A stretch of 64,000 bases of DNA, taken from a virus. The notes beneath the pieces are model-generated. The model saw only the letters and a list, made by a program, of their open reading frames with translations. It made no database searches and was not told the origin of the DNA. The stretch is from IMG/VR virus record IMGVR_UViG_3300029908_000007, positions 1-64,000 of that record. One strand, written 5' to 3'. How positions within the stretch are numbered: position 1 is the first letter of the stretch; every line of letters starts with the position of its first letter. A program made the translations under genes and the position numbers. Below are positions 48,876 through 56,588 of the stretch, piece after piece.

Positions 48876-50210
48876 ATGAATAGAACTTGGACTTTAGAAA
48901 AATTACAGAACGAAGCTATAAAATACACAAAAAGATCTGCTTTCCAAAAGGGAAGTAAGACGGCCTACAATACGGCTCAGCGCAAAAACCTACTGGACAT
49001 TATCTGTAAGCACATGGAAGCCTTTAACATCAATGGCGACAGAAATCCTAATTTTAAATGGTCCCTGGATATTTTAAAACAAGAAGCTCTGAAGTACAAT
49101 TCAAAAAGCGAATTTAAAGATAAAAATCCAAAAGCTTACCACGCAGCTTGGTACAGCGATGTGCTAGATGAAATCTGCTCCCATATGAAAAACCTTCTCC
49201 ATTATTGGACGGACGAAGAATTGGCCAAAGAAGCTTTAAAACATAAAAGCAGAACCAAATTTGAAGAAAAAAGCGGAAGTGCCTATCTAACCGCTTGTAG
49301 ACGAGGTCTTATAGATGAAATCTGCGTACATGCTCCAAAAAATGAGAAGAAAAGCTATGTACAAAAAGAAATATTTGATTTCATTAACTCTTTTTATCCT
49401 GATACCGTATACGATACTAGAAAAGTAATATCTCCGTTGGAACTAGATATTTACATACCATCATTGAAGCTAGCCATTGAATATTGTGGCCTATATTGGC
49501 ACTCAGAAGAATATAAAGAAAATAGCTACCATTATGATAAAATGAAATTTTGCAATGAAAAAGGTATAAGACTGATTACAATATTTGAAGATGAATGGCT
49601 AAAAAGGCAGGATCAAGTAAAGAACCTTCTTAAGTCGGTTATCAATAAAAATGAGTTCAAAATAATGGGAAGGAAAACTAAAATTAAAGAAGTGCCCAAA
49701 AAAGAAGCTAAAGAATTCTTAGAACAAAATCATATTCAAGGGTCTTCTGTATTTGAAATATCGTTTGGTTTGTATTATTTTAACGAACTACAAGCAGTAA
49801 TTACCGGCAACAAACATCATAGACAAGGCCATTCCGACACGCTAGTTTTAAATAGATTGGCTTTTAAGACCGATGTGTCTATTGCTGGAGGCCCTTCTAA
49901 ACTTTTCAATCGTTTAGTGAGCTATGCGAAAGAAAGGGGATACAAGAGGTTAATTTCCTGGTCCGACAATAGGTGGTCTGAAGGAAATGTTTACAAAAAG
50001 TTAGAATTTGAATTAACTGAAAATTTACCTGCCGACTATTCTTATTTTAGCAATCAGTCTAGAATATCCAAACAATCTTGTCAGAAAAAGATGTTAATTA
50101 AAAAAGGTGCTAAAGGAGATATGTCTATGACCGAAAAAGAATTGGCTTTAAGTCTAGGTCTATATAGAATTTATGACTGCGGTAAGAAACAGTGGTCCAT
50201 TAATTTATAG
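48876..50210 (+). CDS. Repeat-containing homing endonuclease with GNAT-like C-terminal domain
   Basis: 444 residues. Three N-terminal repeats (A-x-K-Y...SAFQKGSKTAYNTAQ...LDIICKHM type), then a Vsr/PD-(D/E)XK-like core (LELDIYIPSLKLAIEYCGLY, WHSEEY) and a C-terminal part KIMGRKTKIKEVPKKEAKEF, HHRQGHSDT, RLISWSDNRWSEGNVY that is clearly homologous to the gene at 24173. The two enzymes differ in the N-terminal domain, showing module exchange. Confidence 0.75.
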   Translation: MNRTWTLEKLQNEAIKYTKRSAFQKGSKTAYNTAQRKNLLDIICKHMEAFNINGDRNPNFKWSLDILKQEALKYNSKSEFKDKNPKAYHAAWYSDVLDEICSHMKNLLHYWTDEELAKEALKHKSRTKFEEKSGSAYLTACRRGLIDEICVHAPKNEKKSYVQKEIFDFINSFYPDTVYDTRKVISPLELDIYIPSLKLAIEYCGLYWHSEEYKENSYHYDKMKFCNEKGIRLITIFEDEWLKRQDQVKNLLKSVINKNEFKIMGRKTKIKEVPKKEAKEFLEQNHIQGSSVFEISFGLYYFNELQAVITGNKHHRQGHSDTLVLNRLAFKTDVSIAGGPSKLFNRLVSYAKERGYKRLISWSDNRWSEGNVYKKLEFELTENLPADYSYFSNQSRISKQSCQKKMLIKKGAKGDMSMTEKELALSLGLYRIYDCGKKQWSINL

Positions 50211-50264
50211 CACCCACAACCTCTTGTTTTACCTACTCTTTTTGGATTCAGACCCCCTAAAAAC

Positions 50265-50272
50265 AATCTTTA
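50265..50272 (+). promoter_or_regulatory. AATCTTTA box four bases from an ATG
   Basis: Context AAAAAC-AATCTTTA-CCTT-ATG. The spacing leaves no room for an RBS, and transcription from this box would start near the start codon. Confidence 0.55.
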
Positions 50273-50276
50273 CCTT

Positions 50277-52130
50277 ATGGCGACAGAAACTCCTAAAACC
50301 GGCCCAACATATATCCATGGTGTTGGATCTAGCACTGCAATTGATACTGCCGGAGAAATTGTGGATTTGGCCGGTATCGACTGTTCTGCACTTCTGCAAG
50401 GCCCATTTTCCTGGGAACATCAAAATACTCAACCAAATCAACTAGTTGGAAAAATATTAGAATACAAAAAGATCTTTTCTGAAGCTGATTGCGAAAACGA
50501 ACATCACAAACGCTTTTGGGAAAAATGCCAAAATCCGTTCCTTTATGTAATGGGACGTCTTTTTGATGATAAAAAGGACTCTTCAAAAGAAGTCGCTGCC
50601 TTATTCATAGACGATGCGGAACATCCTGATGAGCCCCCAATGGTTGGATTCAGCATCGAGGGCAGCAAAGTCGACAAAAAGGGTATTATAGTGACAAAAT
50701 CTATTGCTCGCAAAGTAACCGTGACAAATGCTCCCGCCAATAAACAGTGCGTCGCCGAACTCATTCCCGGCCCTGAAGTCAAACAAAAATCCGAAGACTC
50801 CATCTTTAAATCCGAATTCACCCATACCATCGATCTTGTAAAAACCGAACTTAAAAAAGACGGCAACATGCCCGCTCCTGCGGCCTCACCAAAACCTGAT
50901 CTGGGTTGGACCGCTAATCCTACCCCTTTTGGTAATCCTATGAGCAATCTAATGTCAGGACTTGGAATGGGTAAAAAAGAAATGAAAAAATCCCAGGTTC
51001 CTGGTAGCAAATATCCGCCGAAGTCTGATGTTAAGCCTGGAACTCCTCCCCAAGAAAAAGTTGGAGGCATTCCTAAGTTTGGACCCATTGCTAAACCAAC
51101 ACCCAAACCTTTAGAAAAAGCCCGTGTTGATGAAGGCAAGACTCCGGAACGAAAAGCTTGGGATAGATCTGCTAGAAATGATAGAACTGGCACCACAACT
51201 ACAACTTGGATTAAACGTCCTAGTGCGGTTGGAGAATTGCTGGGTGCAAAACCTAAAAAAGAAACTCAAACCAATACTCGTTCCCATGCAGCCGCCGGTA
51301 ACATCGATATGAGAATCGGAACTGCCGCAACCCCAGGACATGCGCCCAGAACATCGTCTACACATGGCGGTGGGACCGTTACGTCGAGTAGAAAAGTAAT
51401 AGGTACACCTGCTAAATCAATGCAAAAAGCAATGACCGCTGGATCCGGTATGGCTGGACCCGGTACCCTTAGTGGTGGTGCCGCGCTTAGTAAGGAAAGT
51501 CTTGACAAGAAGATGAAAAAGGCCGAACTTTTGAAACGCGCCAAAGAAGCCTACCAGACCTGGGAAAAGAGAGAAGCTTTTGAGAATTTTATGGCAAAAA
51601 GTATGCCAGAACTTACGAAGCATGAAATTATTGCTATTGGTCAAACGATTGCTTTGTCTAAGTCCTTAAAAGCTGAAGCCAAATTAGCCAAGATGCTAAC
51701 TTCTAAAGAAGCTATTGATGAGAACGAAATCGGGACCAAGTTCGACAAGAACATGGCAGGCGACAATATCAGTTCTTATGTTTCGCCTGCAACTGGCAAT
51801 CTAGGTGCTTCTGAAGATTTTAAGAAAGCTGAAAAGAAAGCCCCTGGTGAATATGGTAATGTTGAGCCACATACTAGCCATAAAGGTATGATGGGTTTAG
51901 GTTTCGACTTTCACATGAAACAGAGTGGGATCCATAAGGAACACGCCGAAAAAGCCCATACTAGCGGAAATAAAGATTTGGGCCAGAAGCACCGTGAAAT
52001 GGCCGAAATGCATCGCATGTATACTCACGCTCTTCCTCATGAAAAAGATGAGCCGGGTCGTGATTATTCTTCCGCTGAAAAAAGCGCTAAAAAATTAAGG
52101 ATTGCCTTAACAAAATCTGAATCTGAATAG
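50277..52130 (+). CDS. Putative prohead protease with long C-terminal extension
   Basis: 617 residues. Residues ~10-160 resemble the prohead protease fold of large phages: GVGSSTAIDTAGEIVDLAG, FSWEHQNTQPNQLVGKIL (candidate catalytic His) and VTVTNAPANKQCVAEL at the end. The following ~450 residues are Lys/Pro/Gly-rich with Ala-rich coils, ending in a helical HEHAEKAHTSGNKD-like domain (HKEHAEKAHTSGNKDLGQKH). The extension may be a core/scaffold part cleaved during head maturation. The catalytic Ser cannot be assigned with confidence. Confidence 0.6.
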   Translation: MATETPKTGPTYIHGVGSSTAIDTAGEIVDLAGIDCSALLQGPFSWEHQNTQPNQLVGKILEYKKIFSEADCENEHHKRFWEKCQNPFLYVMGRLFDDKKDSSKEVAALFIDDAEHPDEPPMVGFSIEGSKVDKKGIIVTKSIARKVTVTNAPANKQCVAELIPGPEVKQKSEDSIFKSEFTHTIDLVKTELKKDGNMPAPAASPKPDLGWTANPTPFGNPMSNLMSGLGMGKKEMKKSQVPGSKYPPKSDVKPGTPPQEKVGGIPKFGPIAKPTPKPLEKARVDEGKTPERKAWDRSARNDRTGTTTTTWIKRPSAVGELLGAKPKKETQTNTRSHAAAGNIDMRIGTAATPGHAPRTSSTHGGGTVTSSRKVIGTPAKSMQKAMTAGSGMAGPGTLSGGAALSKESLDKKMKKAELLKRAKEAYQTWEKREAFENFMAKSMPELTKHEIIAIGQTIALSKSLKAEAKLAKMLTSKEAIDENEIGTKFDKNMAGDNISSYVSPATGNLGASEDFKKAEKKAPGEYGNVEPHTSHKGMMGLGFDFHMKQSGIHKEHAEKAHTSGNKDLGQKHREMAEMHRMYTHALPHEKDEPGRDYSSAEKSAKKLRIALTKSESE

Positions 52131-52144
52131 ATCTTAATTTCCCC

Positions 52145-52168
52145 TTGACAAATTCTATCTCTTATAAT
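52145..52168 (+). promoter_or_regulatory. Possible promoter with short spacer
   Basis: TTGACA (52145-52150) and TATAAT (52163-52168) lie upstream of the gene at 52191, but only 12 bases apart, which is too close for a normal sigma-70 promoter. Shifting the -10 to AATAAC gives 16 bases but a poor match. Confidence 0.3.
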
Positions 52169-52190
52169 AACCTCTGTACTGGGAGGCATT

Positions 52191-52553
52191 ATGGGCACAA
52201 AAGTGTTTTGTTACAGGAATTTACACCAAAAAGGCGTCGTTTGGTCAGTAAAAAATGTTAAAACCGGATTAGTAATAGATAGATCTAAAACCGTATACAT
52301 TTCAATGGCCGATCTCATAGTTTCTCAAGCCGGACGCGATAGAGTGATAAGAGAGAAGAGAAAGCATGTCCACGCCGGTATCAGGGGTAAAAGGATCAAA
52401 GCAGCCCCTAAGAATGTGGTTTGGATTAAAGCTACTTACAATCCATACTTATATAACTCTTTTGTTACTTCCGAAGATGAAATTCCTATTCATTCTGCCA
52501 GATATGCTAAATTAAATAGGTTTGGTTTGTGGATTGGAAACCTTAAGCGTTGA
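52191..52553 (+). CDS. Conserved small phage protein
   Basis: 120 residues, basic. The run KVFCYRNLHQKGVVWSV...SQAGRDRVIREKRKHVHAGIRG resembles a small conserved protein seen in many phages (pattern Y-R-N-L...W-S-V...A-G-R-x-R-V...K-x-V-H-A), of unknown function. GGGAGG before the ATG. Convergent with the endolysin gene, overlapping by 11 bases. Confidence 0.6.
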   Translation: MGTKVFCYRNLHQKGVVWSVKNVKTGLVIDRSKTVYISMADLIVSQAGRDRVIREKRKHVHAGIRGKRIKAAPKNVVWIKATYNPYLYNSFVTSEDEIPIHSARYAKLNRFGLWIGNLKR

Positions 52554-53145
52554 AATATCTAGCATTCCCAACAGGATGTAGGTCGATATGAATCCATGTT
52601 GGAGTATTGCGTTCCATCCTAATCCCGTACTTCTCTAAAAATGGTTCCAAGATCCCATGCGTTTGTTCTATTGTAAGTTTAGGACTGCAATCGAAATCGC
52701 AAGCCAAAAACTGGGCATGGACATCGTTTGGAATTGCCTTGACTACTTGAGCGTTATACTCCGGAGAACGATACATACAATGCACGGATATAGGGCACCC
52801 CAGCAACGTCCTAATTTCTTCCATCTTATTGCAAAGTACTACTAGTTTTGCTTTCCCATCATCAGTTAAGCCGTCTGCTGCCGTAGCCAGTCGATTCCAA
52901 CTATGTAAAGTAACGGCATCTCCCACAGTGAAATGGGGGGTAATGGAGTAGTCCTTGTTGGTCCAGTCGATCGCCCCCACAGGGGTGATCCCAGCAGCAG
53001 GCGAGGAAGACTCAGGAGCCACCGCAGGTTCTTCCTTAGGCGCCCCAATAGGGATATCTACCGAGATCTCTGTCTTTCCATCAGCCTTATTACTAAGAAA
53101 ACTTAACAGTATCTTACCCAATGTAGCCCAAATCGAATCGCCCAT
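52543..53145 (-). CDS. Peptidase M15-like endolysin
   Basis: 200 residues. A short hydrophobic N-terminus (WATLGKILLSFLS) and Ala/Pro linker precede the M15 peptidase domain: SVHCMYRSPEYNAQV, His143 and Asp150 in HAQFLACD, and WIHIDLH with His186, the zinc ligands of D-Ala-D-Ala carboxypeptidase-type endolysins. Cleaves peptidoglycan cross-links at lysis. Upstream AATCTTTA box and GGAG suggest late expression. Confidence 0.75.
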   Translation of the reverse strand: MGDSIWATLGKILLSFLSNKADGKTEISVDIPIGAPKEEPAVAPESSSPAAGITPVGAIDWTNKDYSITPHFTVGDAVTLHSWNRLATAADGLTDDGKAKLVVLCNKMEEIRTLLGCPISVHCMYRSPEYNAQVVKAIPNDVHAQFLACDFDCSPKLTIEQTHGILEPFLEKYGIRMERNTPTWIHIDLHPVGNARYFNA

Positions 53146-53164
53146 ATTATCTCCTTGACATCGG

Positions 53165-53172
53165 AATCTTTA
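53165..53172 (+). promoter_or_regulatory. AATCTTTA promoter-like box (divergent pair, plus)
   Basis: Context TCGG-AATCTTTA-ACTGG, 35 bases before the ATG at 53208. Faces the minus-strand copy at 53186-53193 in the same 62-bp gap. Confidence 0.6.
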
Positions 53173-53185
53173 ACTGGTAACCTTA

Positions 53186-53193
53186 TAAAGATT
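53186..53193 (-). promoter_or_regulatory. AATCTTTA promoter-like box (divergent pair, minus)
   Basis: Minus-strand AATCTTTA with TATAAGG downstream, 40 bases before the endolysin ATG at 53145. The two boxes overlap each other's leader but both point toward their own gene. Confidence 0.6.
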
Positions 53194-53207
53194 GTCGTGG
53201 TAAATAC

Positions 53208-53522
53208 ATGAGATTAGACATAGTTTTTGGGTCGGATGGGACAAAAAAGAGAGTAGTTTGGGATCAATCTCTTGAGTCCTTCCCAAAGCTCATGTTGTAC
53301 CAGGGCAAGAAATGGGAATGGGCAATGTATAAGGAAACACCATACGCGGATTACGAACTCATTTATTCCCAACTCCCTACCTATGACCCCAATTTCTACG
53401 TGAACGACTACACGGTTTTCGAAGACAGATTTGAGAAAAGCATTGGCTGCGAATGCGGAGCACATTGGACCAGCTTTCCAAATTTTCACATGTTTTATTG
53501 TAAAAAATGGGTAGCCTGGTAA
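53208..53522 (+). CDS. Small Trp/Tyr-rich hypothetical protein
   Basis: 104 residues, rich in Trp, Tyr and Phe; a short cysteine pair (GCECGAHW) and KKWVAW end. No family recognised. Its stop overlaps the next start (TAATG). Confidence 0.6.
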   Translation: MRLDIVFGSDGTKKRVVWDQSLESFPKLMLYQGKKWEWAMYKETPYADYELIYSQLPTYDPNFYVNDYTVFEDRFEKSIGCECGAHWTSFPNFHMFYCKKWVAW

Positions 53523-53890
53523 TGGGTTACAAAAGCCTCTACACAGAACTCGCCTCTGCTTTAGATCACCTAGGTGTAGCGGTTTGCGATCACGACTACA
53601 TGGGCTATTGCTTTCAAACCCTGGGTCTCAGAGGTTTTATCTATATCAAAAGTCGCCTGACCTACAAGGAGAAGTACATGGCACTCTGTCATGAAACCGG
53701 CCACCTGTTTTACATGAAAAAGGGTAAAACGTTGAACTGGTCGAAAAAGCCCAGAACCGAAGAACAAGCCAATTGGTTCGCCATGCAACTGCTTAGACGC
53801 AACGGAATCGACGTCGAAGAATACAAAGAATTTTACAACAAAGCATTAGTAGCTGTTAAAAAAAGAAAGAAATCGTGGTTTGAAATATGA
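53522..53890 (+). CDS. ImmA/IrrE-type metallopeptidase
   Basis: 122 residues. HETGH (His57-His61) with the downstream helix TEEQANWFAMQLL (Glu80/81) is the pattern of the COG2856/ImmA-IrrE zinc peptidases, which cleave repressors or regulators in phage and mobile-element control. No repressor partner gene is next to it, so the target is unknown. Confidence 0.75.
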   Translation: MGYKSLYTELASALDHLGVAVCDHDYMGYCFQTLGLRGFIYIKSRLTYKEKYMALCHETGHLFYMKKGKTLNWSKKPRTEEQANWFAMQLLRRNGIDVEEYKEFYNKALVAVKKRKKSWFEI

Positions 53891-53918
53891 ATGGTGACGA
53901 CTTAATCAATTTGCTGGA

Positions 53919-54680
53919 TTAATCGCGCTGTTTGGCGAGTTCGTCGTGGTCGGCATTGATGTAGGTGATGTGGCCGCTTTTGTTGAACCCATAACCCTGT
54001 GGAACATAAATCATAGTACAGCGGCAGTGTGGGTGCAAAAGCAGGATGGAAGGAAAATCTTCTCCCCTTACGTGATAGCCACCGGAAAGCTCTGACAGTT
54101 TAAATAAACGGGGTTGTCCGGAAGGAGTTAGGTGGACTTTTACACACTCCTTGCAGGTCACATTGTCTCTAATAACGATGAATGCCACGGTTGGATCTTT
54201 ATCGCCGGTTTCCGCAGCTTTCCTTGAGATATCCATCAAAGCGCCGAGATTACGAGTTTTCGTGGCTTCTGAGGCCGCAATCCTCTCCATACCGCTCTTG
54301 GCCTTACCCAGTTCTTCTTGTACAACCTGGTTCAGGGCTTCCTCTGGTATGGGTTGATTGGCGATCCTAGCCTCTCTGGCGAGCCCGTCAAGGCGCTCCG
54401 AGATGGCTGTGGTGGTCTTAGCCTTCAAAGACTCGATATACCCAAAGGCACCCCCTAGGATGCCTTTAATGACGTCGTTTTCGGTATGATTGAGGTATCG
54501 ATTGTTCATTGCCTGGATGAACAGCGTGGCCAGGGTAACGCCCTCGGCGAAGCCTATTAGGGTGATTTTCTTATGGTGGAGTTTGGGAATAGGGCCTAAA
54601 AGGCGCAGGGCGGTCTTATCGAAAAGGTCTTCGACTACTCTGTTGATTTGCTCTTTGGACTGAGAAGAGATGCCATACAT
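53919..54680 (-). CDS. MuF-like minor head protein
   Basis: 253 residues. The C-terminal region VTCKECVKVHLTP...FPSILLLHPHCRCTMIYVPQ carries the Cys/His cluster and HPxCRC motif of phage Mu gpF-type (SPP1 gp7-like) head proteins. N-terminal helical part contains a hydrophobic stretch. Located near portal and terminase, as usual for this protein, which assists head assembly or DNA exit. Confidence 0.7.
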   Translation of the reverse strand: MYGISSQSKEQINRVVEDLFDKTALRLLGPIPKLHHKKITLIGFAEGVTLATLFIQAMNNRYLNHTENDVIKGILGGAFGYIESLKAKTTTAISERLDGLAREARIANQPIPEEALNQVVQEELGKAKSGMERIAASEATKTRNLGALMDISRKAAETGDKDPTVAFIVIRDNVTCKECVKVHLTPSGQPRLFKLSELSGGYHVRGEDFPSILLLHPHCRCTMIYVPQGYGFNKSGHITYINADHDELAKQRD

Positions 54681-54690
54681 GAAACACTAC

Positions 54691-54888
54691 TTAGTTTTTA
54701 ATAATATTAAACAGAAGAGGAAATTTCTTTTTGAGTTCTGAATTGGTCATAATTTTATTGGGCTCTTTTTCAAGCATTCCCATACCCTTTTTAAATTCTT
54801 TAGATTCCAATTTGAACTTTTTCTTTTCCTTTTCAAAGTCCTTAAGAAATTTATCTACTTCTTTTTCTAATTGTTTTACAGTTTTCAT
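54691..54888 (-). CDS. Small coiled-coil protein
   Basis: 65 residues, Lys/Glu-rich, one long helix (LEKEVDKFLKDFEKEKKKF) and a short C-terminal FPLLFNIIKN. Close spacing to both neighbours suggests an operon from 58448 to 53919. Function unknown; perhaps an assembly factor. Confidence 0.65.
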   Translation of the reverse strand: MKTVKQLEKEVDKFLKDFEKEKKKFKLESKEFKKGMGMLEKEPNKIMTNSELKKKFPLLFNIIKN

Positions 54889-54891
54889 AAA

Positions 54892-55530
54892 TCAATCCTT
54901 CTTAACGACTCCATCCACATTGAGAATATTAGAAATGTCTGAAGCCGCTTTTGATTCTTCTTGAGCCCACTTTGCGAAGACGTCGCCGACGATTTTTTCC
55001 TGCATACTGAGAGCTTTCTTGGCGGGTTCCGGCAGGTTGGCCTGGAGTCGTGGGGTGAAGTTAAGAGCAGCCTTAGGGGCTTTACCCATTTTGGTGTTCT
55101 TGATGGCGTCCATGGATTTGGTAAGGTTGATCTGAATTTGAAGTGATTTAATATCTGAAAGCGTCTTCTTGAGATCGCCGAGTTCCATGGAAGTGATTTC
55201 GGATTTGCCAAGCATCCCCTCAAGTTTGGAAATGTGTTGATCGAGTTCGTCGCCATTGGGGTTCTGAGAAACGGGTTGACCCGGCTGTTCCGGGGCTCCG
55301 GCTTCTTCGCCAGGTGCGGCTTCTTCGCCGGGTTGGCCGGGTTGGCCGGGCTGTTGGCCGCCCGCTGCGGCTTGTGCCATAGCGTTGGCATCTTGAACCT
55401 GTTGTGCGGCTTGATCGAGTTGAGATTGCTGGAGACCGGCTTCCACTCCCAACCTGAAAGCCAGGTCAACGGTGCTCTGAAACTTTGTCTTAAGATCTTT
55501 GTATTTTGCTTTGTAGTCGGTTAATGACAT
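54892..55530 (-). CDS. Scaffold-like protein with Gln/Pro/Gly linker
   Basis: 212 residues. N-terminal helices, a GQQPGQPGQPGEEAAPGEEA linker (about 58-90), then helical C-terminal half. Composition and position beside portal and head genes suggest an internal head or scaffolding role. The 194-aa frame at 54885-55469 is a shadow of this gene. Confidence 0.6.
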   Translation of the reverse strand: MSLTDYKAKYKDLKTKFQSTVDLAFRLGVEAGLQQSQLDQAAQQVQDANAMAQAAAGGQQPGQPGQPGEEAAPGEEAGAPEQPGQPVSQNPNGDELDQHISKLEGMLGKSEITSMELGDLKKTLSDIKSLQIQINLTKSMDAIKNTKMGKAPKAALNFTPRLQANLPEPAKKALSMQEKIVGDVFAKWAQEESKAASDISNILNVDGVVKKD

Positions 55531-55531
55531 A

Positions 55532-56587
55532 TTAGGCTACCTCTTTGAGTGAAACTTCTAAAAATTTAAGGCATTGGTCGACACATGCTTGTCGATCTAG
55601 ATCCCAATCGGTTTCTTTGATATGAAGAATTTCTATCCCTTTATTAGCAAACCAGAAATCCTTGATTTTCTGATAGTTGATCAGATCTTCGTCAGGCCAA
55701 TTAGGCCTACCTCTTTTAAGTCCTTCAAAGCTATGATGATATCTTCCATCAAATTCAATACCTTTACGAAGTTCTGGAATATAGATGTCTAACTCAAAAC
55801 CGTGAATATGAGGTTTTCCTTCTATTTTAACTTTTCGATCCCAAAATTTCTGAGCCTTTGGGTAAAGAGCTTTTATTACATTAAAAAGGTCTATTTCAGC
55901 CAATGAAGAGCCAGTATAGTTACTGTTTGGGAAAACTATTTTATCTAAGAGCTTCCTTTTCCATGCAACCCTGTACAGGTTAGGATTTTCCTTAAGAAAT
56001 TCACCCTGACTCCTATATTTAGAACCCTCTTTTATAACGTAAGAATTGGTATAAAGCGCAAGAGGATGGTTTTCTCCTATAGAATCTGTCATATGACCAC
56101 AAAGATCCTCTAATAGTCCTCTTCTATAGATAGCCATATAAGAATCAAAATCGTGTTCCCTAAAAAGAGATATTTTATCATAAAGAAGGGCTATTTTCTT
56201 TAACTTTTTGTGCGTGTGCTTTTTATTGGAATGCTCGTCTCCCGCCGGATTTGCCTCAACAACATGATCTGTAATTTTGTTAAAAATGCCTCTATTGTGA
56301 GCAAGCACATACTCACTAGGGTATTTTTTTCTGAATTCTTTTTTTGTTTTACAACTTCTGGCTTTTTTCTCAATAGCTGCGTCAGTATGCCTAAATTTAG
56401 GATGATTTTCTCCAAACAAAGTTCCGCTGATCATATGAGAACAAGCTTCTTTAAGAATTCGTCTTTTGTGACATAAAGTGTAAGCACTTCTATCCCCCTT
56501 AGAAAAAGCTCCAGGTGTTTCAAAGGATAGCGCTCTTTTAAACAATTCTTCATTAGAAACTGGTTTGTTGCTTTTCCTTTTCTTCAT
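55532..56587 (-). CDS. Repeat-containing PD-(D/E)XK-type homing endonuclease
   Basis: 351 residues from the ATG at 56587, just after the portal stop; the in-frame starts at 56611 lie inside the portal gene. Several N-terminal repeats of the F-x-K-x-x-x-x-A-Y...R-x-I-L-K-E-A-C-S-H-M type, one with EDLCGHM. The nuclease core is FELDIYIPELRKGIEFDGRY followed by HHSF, and LHIKETDWDLDR near the end. Same family as 32153. Inserted between portal and the scaffold-like gene. Confidence 0.75.
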   Translation of the reverse strand: MKKRKSNKPVSNEELFKRALSFETPGAFSKGDRSAYTLCHKRRILKEACSHMISGTLFGENHPKFRHTDAAIEKKARSCKTKKEFRKKYPSEYVLAHNRGIFNKITDHVVEANPAGDEHSNKKHTHKKLKKIALLYDKISLFREHDFDSYMAIYRRGLLEDLCGHMTDSIGENHPLALYTNSYVIKEGSKYRSQGEFLKENPNLYRVAWKRKLLDKIVFPNSNYTGSSLAEIDLFNVIKALYPKAQKFWDRKVKIEGKPHIHGFELDIYIPELRKGIEFDGRYHHSFEGLKRGRPNWPDEDLINYQKIKDFWFANKGIEILHIKETDWDLDRQACVDQCLKFLEVSLKEVA

Positions 56588-56588
56588 T

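Noticed and set aside
54885-55469. 194-aa minus-strand frame overlapping 54892-55530
   Set aside because: Shadow frame; the other frame has a good start, a clear helical protein and a linker of low-complexity residues.
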